This document shows, piece after piece, positions 7,042 through 14,907 of a stretch of DNA of 22,488 nucleotides; position 1 is the first letter of the stretch; every line of letters starts with the position of its first letter. The stretch spans positions 1-22,488 of the forward strand of contig CAYPST010000066.1 of the NCBI GenBank assembly GCA_964413425.1. Direction: 5' to 3'. A program made the translations under genes and the position numbers. Below the pieces are notes generated by a model. It was not told the DNA's origin, did no database searches, and saw only the letters and a list, made by a program, of their open reading frames with translations. Origin of the DNA: DATFLS01 sp964413425 (GTDB taxonomy: Bacteria > Fidelibacterota > JAANXI01).

Positions 7042-7560
7042 ATGACTGACAAACACACAGGCAAAGAAGAGGAACGAACCACCGAAGCGTATGATCACAT
7101 TTTAGAGAATCTTCGTGGCATATTAAGCAGCACATCCGAACTCACCAGACAGGAATTTGATCGAGCGTTACGCTCGGCGGGCTCTTCCCTGAATGAAGCA
7201 TCCGAGTTCACCCGGCAGGAAATAGATCGTGCGATTGACGCTGTGCGCAAAGACTGGCAGAATTTAGTCCGGGCCGCCAATCAGCAGAAAGATTCCTTTT
7301 TACAATCCGAAAGCTTTCAACAGGTGGCGAATACCAGTCTGGATTTTCTGGGCCGTCTGACCAAATCGATTAAAGATTTTGCAAACGTGGTAGACGAAAA
7401 AGTTGATGAGCAGCTCACCTATCATACGGGAGAAGTGGCAGGCCCCGGGCGATTTGTGTGTACCGAATGCGGAAAATCGATGAATTTTAAAAAGAGCGGC
7501 CGCATTCCTCCCTGCAGTAACTGCAAGAATACGGCATTCAAACGAGAGTTCGCTGCATAA
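7042..7560 (+). CDS. YbeL/DUF1451-family zinc-ribbon protein
   Basis: A 172-residue protein resembling E. coli YbeL (zinc-ribbon containing domain). The family features present are a helical N-terminal region with a SEFTRQEIDRAIDAVRKD segment, the link YHTGEVAGPG, and a C-terminal zinc ribbon with CTEC and CSNC pairs. The start at 7042 has AGGAGG seven bases upstream; an ATG at 7006 in the same frame has none. The helical motif is duplicated: SELTRQEFDRA and SEFTRQEIDRA lie exactly 22 residues apart, and their DNA is similar as well. Function is unknown; cytoplasmic, no signal peptide. It is transcribed away from the suf operon. Confidence 0.85.
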   Translation: MTDKHTGKEEERTTEAYDHILENLRGILSSTSELTRQEFDRALRSAGSSLNEASEFTRQEIDRAIDAVRKDWQNLVRAANQQKDSFLQSESFQQVANTSLDFLGRLTKSIKDFANVVDEKVDEQLTYHTGEVAGPGRFVCTECGKSMNFKKSGRIPPCSNCKNTAFKREFAA

Positions 7561-7572
7561 GAAAACACTCGA

Positions 7573-7592
7573 ACCGGCCTGTTCCAGCCGGT
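7573..7592 (+). terminator. Possible weak terminator after the YbeL-like gene
   Basis: A six-base stem (accggc/gccggt) with an eight-base loop, starting 13 bases after the stop codon. It is followed by ataataga rather than a clean T-run, so termination strength is doubtful. Confidence 0.3.
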
Positions 7593-7605
7593 ATAATAGA
7601 GTACC

Positions 7606-7752
7606 ATGGATCCGGATCTGTATGTGCTGGCGGGCGGAATGCATCCCTCCATTTCCGGATACGTCCCGAATTCGGCGGAAGGTGTTTCACATCAAATCTC
7701 TTGTGTGATGAATGTTCGTCCCATATATTCAACAAGAGTGTTTATCTTGTAA
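7606..7752 (+). CDS. Possible small protein of 48 residues upstream of nfeD
   Basis: An open frame from ATG 7606 to TAA 7752, starting MDPDLYVLAGG and ending RVFIL, in an otherwise empty 200-base gap. Its stop codon leads straight into the AAGGAA ribosome-binding site of the protease gene at 7762. No good ribosome-binding site precedes it and I recognise no family. It may be chance; the candidate promoter at 7701-7729 lies inside it. Confidence 0.18.
   Translation: MDPDLYVLAGGMHPSISGYVPNSAEGVSHQISCVMNVRPIYSTRVFIL
7701..7729 (+). promoter_or_regulatory. Possible promoter of the nfeD-slipin operon
   Basis: TATATT at 7724-7729 with TTGTGT 17 bases upstream at 7701-7706, 32 bases before the nfeD ATG. 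The -35 match is weak. Confidence 0.3.
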
Positions 7753-7761
7753 GGAATTGCC

Positions 7762-9093
7762 ATGTCTGTTCGACGGATTATCGTATCTTTGCTTCTCACT
7801 GCCGCAGTGGTTTCTGTTGCCACTTCGAGTGTTTCTGCGCAACAACAACGGATTCATATTATTACTGTGGAAGGGGTTATCAGTCCCGTGACCGCAGATT
7901 ATATTGATTACGAGTTACGCCGGGCGGAGAAAGAGGGGGCGGAGGTGCTGGTCATCCGGCTGGATACCCCGGGTGGATTGATGCAGGCCATGCGGTCAAT
8001 TATCAAGTCTGAGTTAGGAGCGGAAATTCCGGTGGTGATGTATGTTGCTCCCAGCGGAGCCCAGTGTGCTTCGGCTGGTGTATTTATCTCGTATGCGGCC
8101 CATATCTTCGCCATGGCACCCGGCACAAATGTCGGCTCGGCCTCTCCGGTGACGCTGGGCGGGGGAACCCCCGGCACCGGCCAGCAGGATACCACCCAGA
8201 ACGAAACCATGATGCGAAAAGTCATGAACGATGCTATTGCCCAGATTAAGACACTGGCTGACCAGCGAGGCCGAAATGCCGAATGGGCGGAAAAAGCGGT
8301 ACGGGAAGCAGCAAATATCACGGAAACCGAGGCGCTGGAGTTAAACGTAATCGACTACATTGCTCCCACACTGGATTCACTGCTGCGACAAATCGATGGC
8401 GATACGGTTACCGTTGCTTCCGGCCCCACGGTCATTTCCACCGGTACTCCCCAGGTTGTGACCTACGAAAAAAATCTGCGCTTCAAGATCCTGGATGCCA
8501 TCAGCCATCCCAATGTGGCGTACATTCTGATGATCCTGGGTTTTTACGGATTATTCTTTGAATTGAGTAACCCGGGAACCATTTTCCCGGGAGTGGTGGG
8601 GGCAATCTTTCTGATTCTTGCCTTTTTCGCATTCCAGGTGCTCCCTATCAATTACGCCGGTGTTGCACTTATTATCCTGGCAATCATTCTCTTTATTGCT
8701 GAAACGCAGATCCCAAGTTTTGGCTTGTTAACCATCGGAGGTATTTTTTCCATGACGATCGGGTCTCTCATGCTGGTGGATACACCGGAACCTTTTTTCA
8801 GAGTCACCTGGTCAGTGATTATTCCGGTCGTCCTCACCACAGCGCTGTTTTTCGTCTTTGCTATCGGCCTGGCATTGAAAGCACAAAAAAGTAAACCCAC
8901 CACCGGTGTGGAAGGACTGGTGGGCGAAATCGGCATTGCCGACACCTCCATCCACCATACGGGAACCATCTCGGTGCACGGGGAAACCTGGAGTGCATTC
9001 AGTGATCAACCGATACCAGCCGGCAGCCGGGTGAAAGTGGTCGGGAAACAGCAGATGAAACTGGAGGTTGTCCCCTATTCATCACATCAATAG
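7762..9093 (+). CDS. NfeD-family membrane-bound serine protease (ClpP class)
   Basis: A 443-residue protein. Residues 1-26 are a signal peptide ending VSA. A ClpP-like protease domain follows (about 30-200), with GGLMQAM, the nucleophile Ser104 in CASAG, and Lys153 as the probable general base, as in the Ser-Lys dyad of archaeal 1510-N. Hydrophobic segments run at about 252-275, 278-296, 300-315, 319-340 and 351-373. The C-terminal NfeD OB-fold domain covers about 380-438. Family members cleave the hydrophobic C-terminus of the partner stomatin/slipin in membrane quality control, and the next gene is that partner. AAGGAA precedes the ATG. Confidence 0.93.
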   Translation: MSVRRIIVSLLLTAAVVSVATSSVSAQQQRIHIITVEGVISPVTADYIDYELRRAEKEGAEVLVIRLDTPGGLMQAMRSIIKSELGAEIPVVMYVAPSGAQCASAGVFISYAAHIFAMAPGTNVGSASPVTLGGGTPGTGQQDTTQNETMMRKVMNDAIAQIKTLADQRGRNAEWAEKAVREAANITETEALELNVIDYIAPTLDSLLRQIDGDTVTVASGPTVISTGTPQVVTYEKNLRFKILDAISHPNVAYILMILGFYGLFFELSNPGTIFPGVVGAIFLILAFFAFQVLPINYAGVALIILAIILFIAETQIPSFGLLTIGGIFSMTIGSLMLVDTPEPFFRVTWSVIIPVVLTTALFFVFAIGLALKAQKSKPTTGVEGLVGEIGIADTSIHHTGTISVHGETWSAFSDQPIPAGSRVKVVGKQQMKLEVVPYSSHQ

Positions 9094-9156
9094 GAAAACA
9101 ACAGCGACCGTCAGATCCCTTAAACAACCGAAAATCCTAGCACAAGGAGGCAACAC

Positions 9157-9927
9157 ATGAACTTTTTCATCCCGGTGATAGCGGTACTACTTCTTATTTT
9201 AGCCTCGGCTATCCGCATCCTGCGCGAATATGAACGCGGGGTAATTTTTCGACTGGGACGTCTGATTACATCAAAAGGTCCGGGTATCATTCTGTTAATT
9301 CCGATTGTTGATCGGATGATAAAAGTGAGCCTGCGAACGTTGGTGATGGACGTGCCACCTCAGGATATTATCACCAAAGATAATGTCTCTGTGACGGTGA
9401 ATGCCGTCATTTATTTCCGGGTGCTGGATCCGAATAAAGCGGTGGTGGAAGTGGAAGAATACATCTACGCCACTTCCCAGCTGGCGCAGACCACTCTGCG
9501 GAGTATCCTCGGAAGGCACGATCTGGACGAGCTGCTTGCAGAGCGCGATAAAATCAATAAAAGCCTGCAGGAAATTATCGACCGATATACCGATCCATGG
9601 GGCATTAAGATCAGTAATGTAGAAATCAAACATGTTGATCTTCCCAAGGAAATGCAACGGGCCATGGCGCGCCAGGCCGAGGCGGAACGTGAGCGCCGGG
9701 CAAAAGTCATCAACGCCGAAGGGGAATACCAGGCTGCGAATCGCTTAATGGAAGCCGCCTCCGTCATCGGAGATCATCCTATGGCCATGCAGCTGCGTTT
9801 TCTGCAAACTCTCACGGATGTGGCCTCCGAAAATAATAGCACCACCCTGTTCCCGATTCCCGTTGATCTGTTCGAGCCGTTTATTAAGAAATACACCGAG
9901 GACAAACAGAAGAAAGAAGAAGGGTAA
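9157..9927 (+). CDS. Slipin (stomatin-like SPFH/band 7 protein)
   Basis: A 256-residue protein with one N-terminal membrane anchor (about 2-19). The SPFH domain (about 23-180) shows REYERGVIFRLGR, GPGIILLIPIVD and VDVPPQ-like MDVPPQDIITKDNV. A charged helical, probably coiled-coil stretch follows (RQAEAERERRAKVINAEGE, about 172-190). The C-terminus is short and ends in a lysine/glutamate-rich tail. Slipins oligomerise at the membrane and organise microdomains. It lies 63 bases after the nfeD-type protease with a strong AAGGAGG, the classical two-gene operon, so it is probably that protease's substrate or partner. Confidence 0.95.
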   Translation: MNFFIPVIAVLLLILASAIRILREYERGVIFRLGRLITSKGPGIILLIPIVDRMIKVSLRTLVMDVPPQDIITKDNVSVTVNAVIYFRVLDPNKAVVEVEEYIYATSQLAQTTLRSILGRHDLDELLAERDKINKSLQEIIDRYTDPWGIKISNVEIKHVDLPKEMQRAMARQAEAERERRAKVINAEGEYQAANRLMEAASVIGDHPMAMQLRFLQTLTDVASENNSTTLFPIPVDLFEPFIKKYTEDKQKKEEG

Positions 9928-9993
9928 AGCCTGAGAGTGGGTGACCGTAACCCTGGTGTTATTCACCTATGGCATCGCATTGGTTTACCTCTG

Positions 9994-10046
9994 TGAGGAT
10001 TAGCGTCAGCTGAAACATTCCCTTGACGCTGATCCTCATTTCTTTT
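9994..10046 (+). terminator. Intrinsic terminator after the nfeD-slipin operon
   Basis: Fifteen-base arms at 9994-10008 and 10024-10038 pair fully with one G-T wobble, around a 15-base loop, followed directly by tttctttt. It lies 67 bases after the slipin stop. This is the clearest rho-independent terminator in the window. Confidence 0.8.
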
Positions 10047-10077
10047 GCATGACTCATGCGTTCACACGGGAGAGGAC

Positions 10078-10146
10078 ATGGGAACATTACAGGAGCGTGT
10101 TAAGTACAGAAATTATATAAGCACTACCGGAAAAAACGTCGGATGA
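10078..10146 (+). CDS. Possible 22-codon leader ORF upstream of the radical SAM gene
   Basis: ATG at 10078 has GGAG five bases upstream and reads MGTLQERVKYRN... to a TGA at 10144-10146, 17 bases before the radical SAM start. The radical SAM ATG itself has only a weak site (acagg), so translation could be coupled. No family is recognised; it may be a chance frame. Confidence 0.25.
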   Translation: MGTLQERVKYRNYISTTGKNVG

Positions 10147-10163
10147 CCTGACCGATACAGGTT

Positions 10164-11198
10164 ATGATAGAAGCAAAATATTACGAAAAACTCGACAACA
10201 ATAAAGTCCATTGTTACCTCTGCCCGCGGCATTGTAAGATCGGCGACGGACAGCCCGGTTTCTGCTTCGTCCGGAAAAATGAAGGAGGCACGCTCTATCA
10301 GATGGCCTATAATCAACCGTATGCCATCAATATCGATCCGATTGAAAAAAAGCCGCTCTTTCATTTCTATCCCGGCACCACAATTCTCTCCATCGGCACG
10401 GCCGGCTGCAACATCGGGTGCAAATTCTGCCAGAACTGGGATATTTCGAAGGCGAGGTATGATCACGGCCGGGCATTTGACTTCACCGCCTCCAAAGCCG
10501 TGGACACCGCTCAGAGCCAACAATGTATGAGCATGGCCTACACCTACAATGAACCCACCATCTGGGCGGAATATGTTGAGGATTTGAGTGCGGAAGCACG
10601 TTCCCGGGGGCTCTTTAATGTCATGGTCACCAACGGTTATATTTCCCCCGAAGTTATTGACGAAGTGTACGCAAATATTGACGCGGCCAATGTCGATCTC
10701 AAAGCGTTTTCGGAAGAGTTCTATAAAAAAATCACTCTGTCGGAATTACAACCGGTGCTGGAAGCGCTGACGCTGTTCAAACAAAAAGGCGTGTGGATCG
10801 AATTGACCACACTGATCATTCCCACCTTAAATGACGATACGCATGAGATCACTGAGATGTGTGAATGGGTTCTGGACAATCTGGGGCCGGACACGCCGAT
10901 GCACTTTACCGCCTTCCATCCGGATTACAAACTGCGGGATCTGCCCCGGACGCCCCTGGACACTTTGGAAAAAGCCAGACAAGTCGCCCTGGATACCGGA
11001 ATTCGTTACGTCTATGTGGGCAATGTACGCAGCGACAGCGCCAACACTTACTGTCCGAATTGCGGGGAGACACTGATTCAACGCAACTGGCATAGTGTCC
11101 GGCTGAATACGCTGGACCAGGCTCGTTGTCCGGAGTGTGGCCAGAACGTTCCCGGAGTGTTCCCCTCCGCCGTTGAACATAACGGCGGGCTGAAGTAG
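10164..11198 (+). CDS. AmmeMemoRadiSam-type radical SAM enzyme
   Basis: A 344-residue radical SAM protein. The N-terminal cysteine cluster (Cys17, 20, 24, 34: CYLCPRHC... GFC) precedes the SAM-binding 4Fe-4S motif CNIGCKFC (Cys82, 86, 89). The NEPTIW stretch and the motif GYISPEVIDE are typical of the AmmeMemoRadiSam system enzyme, related to pyruvate formate-lyase activating enzymes. A C-terminal zinc-ribbon-like pair of CxxC motifs (297/300, 322/325) completes it. The reaction is not established. The usual partners, Memo-like and AMMECR1 domain proteins, are absent from this window, so the gene stands alone here. The ribosome-binding site is weak. Confidence 0.88.
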   Translation: MIEAKYYEKLDNNKVHCYLCPRHCKIGDGQPGFCFVRKNEGGTLYQMAYNQPYAINIDPIEKKPLFHFYPGTTILSIGTAGCNIGCKFCQNWDISKARYDHGRAFDFTASKAVDTAQSQQCMSMAYTYNEPTIWAEYVEDLSAEARSRGLFNVMVTNGYISPEVIDEVYANIDAANVDLKAFSEEFYKKITLSELQPVLEALTLFKQKGVWIELTTLIIPTLNDDTHEITEMCEWVLDNLGPDTPMHFTAFHPDYKLRDLPRTPLDTLEKARQVALDTGIRYVYVGNVRSDSANTYCPNCGETLIQRNWHSVRLNTLDQARCPECGQNVPGVFPSAVEHNGGLK

Positions 11199-11295
11199 GG
11201 AGTCCTCAACTCAGAACTTCGTACAGTTCCATGTGTATGGTTGACATCCTTTCGCCACCATCAACAGCAATGAAAATAGTAAGAGAGAAGGAACC

Positions 11296-12360
11296 ATGCA
11301 TTTTCGTTGGATCCTGGGAGTCTGTATTTGCTGGGTATCGCTTACGCTTCATTTTGCTGCTGGCCAATCCCGGGATTATGCAACTATCACCGGCACAGTG
11401 GTAGACGACTCCACCTCCTTTCCCTTGCATAACGTGAACGTCTTTTTCAGCAATACCACTCTGGGATCCGCCACTGATGAAAACGGCCGGTTCCGGATAA
11501 CCTATGTCCCACCCGGCAAATACCAGCTGGCTGCTTCCATGATCGGCTACGAGCTCCAGGTGTATGAGATCGAAGTTGCCAGCGGGGATCATCTCACCTA
11601 TAAATTCCGGCTGGAACCGCGCCCCATCCAGGGTGAGGAAATCGAGGTGTTGGCCGAATACCCGGCCGAACGCAAAGCCAATCTCCGCAGATTTCGGACG
11701 ATCTTTCTGGGCACCGGACCGAACGCCCGGCGATGTCAGCTGGTCAATCCGGAAGTACTTCGGTTCGAAGTGGACAAAAAGCGGGGATCATTCGAAGCCA
11801 GCAGCGTCCGGCCGCTCATCGTCGAAAACCGGGCGCTCGGATACCGGCTGACCCTGTATATCGAACGATTTGAATGGCGAGATGATGAGACCGGAGGATA
11901 TTACGCCACGGTGCGGTATGAAGAATTAACGCCGGCGAACCAGGTGCAAATGGATCGCTGGGAGAAGAGACGACGCCAGGCCTACGAAGGCTCGCGGCGA
12001 CACTTTTTACGTGCACTGACATCCGGCGATTACTGGCGAGAAGGCTTTGATCTGTTTCACGTTCGTTCTCCAAGGATTCAGTCCCCGGCGACCCGGGCAC
12101 AGCGAGTGGTCCGGGCCAATCAAACCCTGCTTTCGGGAACAGAGATCTCCTATATCAAAGAATTAGCCTTCTCCGGCCACCTGCAAGTGGTCTACAGACC
12201 GTTCAACCGGATTTCCTGGATAGATCTAACCTTACCATCCGTCATGATTGATACCCTCGGAAACGTCTATCAACCCGGAAACCTGATTGTGAGCGGCTAC
12301 TGGAAAAAACACCGGGTAGCCGAGGAATTGCCGGCCAATTATACTCCTCCCCGGGATTAA
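11296..12360 (+). CDS. Secreted CarboxypepD_reg-like domain protein
   Basis: A 354-residue exported protein. Residues 1-23 form a signal peptide ending AAG or GQS. A CarboxypepD_reg-like beta-sandwich follows (about 28-112), with ITGTVVDDSTSFPLHNVNV, DENGRFRI and PPGKYQLAASMIGYE. The C-terminal region (about 120-350) contains FLGTGPNARRCQLVNPEVL and ENRALGYRLTLYIERF, and belongs to a group of envelope proteins common in Bacteroidota and relatives. There is no TonB plug or barrel, so it is not a receptor. Role unknown, probably periplasmic or outer-membrane associated. GAAGGA precedes the ATG. The nearest upstream gene ends 97 bases before. Confidence 0.8.
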   Translation: MHFRWILGVCICWVSLTLHFAAGQSRDYATITGTVVDDSTSFPLHNVNVFFSNTTLGSATDENGRFRITYVPPGKYQLAASMIGYELQVYEIEVASGDHLTYKFRLEPRPIQGEEIEVLAEYPAERKANLRRFRTIFLGTGPNARRCQLVNPEVLRFEVDKKRGSFEASSVRPLIVENRALGYRLTLYIERFEWRDDETGGYYATVRYEELTPANQVQMDRWEKRRRQAYEGSRRHFLRALTSGDYWREGFDLFHVRSPRIQSPATRAQRVVRANQTLLSGTEISYIKELAFSGHLQVVYRPFNRISWIDLTLPSVMIDTLGNVYQPGNLIVSGYWKKHRVAEELPANYTPPRD

Positions 12361-12466
12361 TGGGAGAACGATTAAATAATGAGGAAAAGACTCCCGGCTG
12401 TTTTTCTGCTTTTTTCCGGACCGCGAGTTCTTTTTTCCGCCTTCTCCATTCGAATTTCTTTTCTGT

Positions 12467-12953
12467 GTACCTTCGCGGCTGCCGGTCAGTTCCACCCATG
12501 AGCCGCGAAGTGACGCGAAGAACCGCTAATTAATTGGGTTATCCGGCTATTCAGCTTACCCAGCCCGTGAAGAGAATGAGTTACGTTAATAGGCATCTCT
12601 TTTATTGTCATTTTCCTTCGTGTTTCTTCGCGTACCTTCGCGGCTGCCGGTCAGTTCCACCCATGAGCCGCGAAGTGACGCGAAGAACCGCTAATTAATT
12701 GGGTTATCCGGCTATTCAGCTTACCCAGCCCGTGAAGAGAATGAGTTACGTTAATAGGCATCTCTTTTATTGTCATTTTCCTTCGTGTTTCTTCGCGTAC
12801 CTTCGCGGCTGCCGGTCAGTTCCACCCATGAGCCGCGAAGTGACGCGAAGAACCGCTAATTAATTGGGTTATCCGGCTATTCAGCTTACCCAGCCCGTGA
12901 GGAGAATGAGTAACGTTAATAGGCATATCTTTTATTGTTTTCATTTCATTCGT
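12467..12953. repeat. 165-bp tandem repeat, about 2.9 copies
   Basis: Copies start at 12467, 12632 and 12797, an exact 165-base period. Copies 1 and 2 appear identical along their full length. Copy 3 is identical for about 100 bases, then shows scattered substitutions and decays near 12940. The identity implies recent duplication or ongoing homogenisation. No long open frame spans the array. Confidence 0.9.
12626..12685. repeat. 60-base hairpin inside each tandem repeat unit
   Basis: Arms at 12626-12645 and 12666-12685 pair at 18 of 20 positions around a 20-base loop. The inner ten bases (cttcgcggct/agccgcgaag) pair perfectly. The same structure recurs at 12791-12850, and with a shorter left arm at 12471-12510 in the first copy. 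The left arm is preceded by ccttcgtgttt, and a related single arm is found near 14279-14297. Confidence 0.8.
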
Positions 12954-13088
12954 GATAATTTCCCGACATATCGGGACAGGCTGTAGTTTCTATAGTGGTC
13001 TCAATTTTGCAATTTTGAATTCATGTCTTCACTTGAATTTCTCCCGATTGTACACCAATTTTGACCAATTAACCGCAGGAGATCAGTG

Positions 13089-14186
13089 ATGGCGGGAAAC
13101 ACCTACGGACAAGCGTTTCGTATCACCACTGCCGGGGAAAGCCACGGTCCCGGGAATGTAGTGATCATTGACGGGTTACCCGCCGGGATGCCGTTAAGCG
13201 AGCGCGACCTCCAGCGGGATCTGGAGCGCCGGAGGCCGGGGCAATCCAAAATCACCAGCCAGCGCAGGGAAAGCGACATCGGGGAAATACTCTCCGGGGT
13301 GTTCGAGGGCAAGACCACCGGCACCTCTCTTGCCATCCTGATACGCAATGAAGACCAGCGAACCCGGGATTACTCCCAGATTAAAGAGAAGTATCGTCCC
13401 GGTCACGCCGATTACACGTATGATGCCAAATACGGCTTTCGCGATTACCGGGGCGGCGGCCGCGCCAGCGCCCGGGAAACTAACGTCCGGGTGGCGGCCG
13501 GTGCGGTGGCAAAACAATTCCTCTCCCGGTACTACGGAGTCACCATCGTGGGGTATGTCAAACAAATCGGTACTCTGAAAGCCGATGTCCCCCATCCGGA
13601 AGATGTCACGCTCGAACAGGTGGAATCCAACATTGTCCGCTGCCCGGATGAGACAGCAGCCGAACGGATGATCCGGGCCATTGATGCAGCGCGCAAAGAT
13701 CTGGATTCGCTGGGCGGGATCAGTGAAATCGTAGCGACCGGTGTCCCCGCAGGCTGGGGAGAGCCGGTGTTCGACAAACTCAAAGCAGACCTGGCCAAGG
13801 GCATGCTGAGCATTCCGGCTGTCCTGGGTTTCGAATATGGATCCGGCTTTCAGGCGGCGGAACTGCGGGGGAGCGAAAATAATGACATTTTTATCAAAGA
13901 TGGGGACCGGATCCGCACCAAAACCAATCGCCACGGGGGAATTCTCGGCGGGATCTCTACCGGTATGCCCATTGTGGTACGCTGCGTGGTCAAACCCACC
14001 AGCTCCCTGGCCCGGGAACAACAGACCGTTACCAGCACCGGCGAGGAGACCACCATCAAAACCACCGGCAGACACGATCCCTGCCTGGTGCCCCGGTTTG
14101 TCCCCATCGGCGAGGCCATGATGGCTATCACCCTGGCAGATCACGCCCTGCGGCAACGGGCAATACAGATGGGAGAGGATTCATAA
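13089..14186 (+). CDS. aroC: Chorismate synthase
   Basis: A 365-residue chorismate synthase, the last step of the shikimate pathway: anti-1,4-elimination of phosphate from EPSP using reduced FMN. Family signatures are all visible: GESHGPGNVVIIDGLPAG near the N-terminus, YRGGGRASARETNVRVAAGA, and RHDPCLVPRFVPIGEAMMA near the C-terminus. Length is normal. I chose ATG 13089, seven bases after CAGGAG; the GTG directly before it is too close. It stands alone, with no other aromatic-biosynthesis gene in the window. Confidence 0.97.
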   Translation: MAGNTYGQAFRITTAGESHGPGNVVIIDGLPAGMPLSERDLQRDLERRRPGQSKITSQRRESDIGEILSGVFEGKTTGTSLAILIRNEDQRTRDYSQIKEKYRPGHADYTYDAKYGFRDYRGGGRASARETNVRVAAGAVAKQFLSRYYGVTIVGYVKQIGTLKADVPHPEDVTLEQVESNIVRCPDETAAERMIRAIDAARKDLDSLGGISEIVATGVPAGWGEPVFDKLKADLAKGMLSIPAVLGFEYGSGFQAAELRGSENNDIFIKDGDRIRTKTNRHGGILGGISTGMPIVVRCVVKPTSSLAREQQTVTSTGEETTIKTTGRHDPCLVPRFVPIGEAMMAITLADHALRQRAIQMGEDS

Positions 14187-14270
14187 CAGATCCCTCGTGT
14201 ATTCAGACGGTACCAACCTGCTCATTCGTATATCGTTCATTATTATTATTTAAGCATAGCCTTTTTCTTT

Positions 14271-14300
14271 TTTGTGTCCCTTCGTGTTCTTCGTGGCTTA
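14271..14300. repeat. Single-arm relative of the tandem-repeat hairpin
   Basis: The stretch ccttcgtgttcttcgtggct resembles the left flank and arm of the 165-bp repeat (ccttcgtgtttcttcgcg). No complementary right arm follows, so it looks like a decayed or partial copy. It lies in the gap between aroC and the ArsC-like gene. Confidence 0.35.
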
Positions 14301-14365
14301 TCATGGGAGAAGGGCAGGGTTTGTGCAGTTTTGAATTTTGACGTGTTGAGATATTGACTTCTCGT

Positions 14366-14710
14366 CTACCCCCCTTCCACCCACTGCTCCCATACCTCCG
14401 GTTGATGGCCCACCGTTACCTTGTGCTTCCCGTTCCGGACCACCGGCGTTTTCAATAATAACGGGTCTTCCAGAAGCTCTTCCACCGGATCGTAAACCAT
14501 GTACTCCATATTCCGCTTCTTGTAGTGTTTCCCTTCGGTATCGATCAAGTCCTCCGGATCGATATGCTGAGTGATGTTATTGAGCTCCCCTGGACTCAAT
14601 CCTTTTTCCTTGATATCCCGAAACTGGATGGGAACGCGGCGTTCTTTGAAGAACCGTTCCGCTTTCCTGGTATCGGCACAACTTTTGGTACCGATAATCT
14701 GGATATTCAT
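14366..14710 (-). CDS. ArsC/Spx-like thioredoxin-fold protein
   Basis: A 114-residue protein of the ArsC/Spx/YffB superfamily. The N-terminus reads IIGTKSCADTRKAERFF, giving the family's active-site position with a single Cys (Cys11) and no CxxC. The middle and end show VQFRDIKE-type sequence and the family's LLKTPVVRNG. A single N-terminal Cys is usual for glutaredoxin-coupled arsenate reductases and for YffB-like proteins. The arsenate-binding arginine set cannot be judged by eye, so I make no claim of arsenate reduction. AAGGAGGTG precedes the ATG. It is transcribed divergently from the ferredoxin gene. Confidence 0.85.
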   Translation of the reverse strand: MNIQIIGTKSCADTRKAERFFKERRVPIQFRDIKEKGLSPGELNNITQHIDPEDLIDTEGKHYKKRNMEYMVYDPVEELLEDPLLLKTPVVRNGKHKVTVGHQPEVWEQWVEGG

Positions 14711-14907
14711 TGCACACCTCCTTTCCTGCTTCTGGTGAATTCAAACATAAAAAATAAAACACTGAAAATCACCGAAGACCACCGAATTCCGCCATCTCCG
14801 GGAAATTAAGCAACAGACAGGCATACTGGTAACACAATACGATTTGAAGCGGGCCGGGAAAAATGCTATTTTTGTTCTCGAAAGCAAACAGGACACTATT
14901 ACTCGTC

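Larger units (their letters stand above)
12361..13088. other. Gene-free stretch with tandem repeats before aroC
   Basis: No gene is supported in these 728 bases. Just after the upstream stop, gggag (12362-12366) could pair with ctccc (12391-12395) ahead of T-rich sequence, a weak terminator candidate. The tandem array occupies 12467 to about 12953. A small hairpin (tcccga-cata-tcggga) lies at 12961-12976. The remainder up to the aroC ribosome-binding site at 13076-13081 is AT-rich without a promoter I would defend. Confidence 0.6.

Noticed and set aside
11167..11188. Hairpin with eight-base arms (ccgccgtt/aacggcgg) as a terminator
   Set aside because: It lies within the last codons of the radical SAM gene and no T-run follows.
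12467..12953. CRISPR array
   Set aside because: The period is 165 bases and the whole unit is repeated, with no short repeat and variable spacer pattern. No cas gene is nearby.
13194..14156. 320-codon open frame on the minus strand
   Set aside because: Antisense to chorismate synthase, whose signatures are complete; no ribosome-binding site or recognisable domain.
14366..14710. Calling the gene arsC, arsenate reductase
   Set aside because: Fold and single Cys fit the superfamily, but the substrate-specific residues cannot be confirmed and no arsenic gene is nearby.
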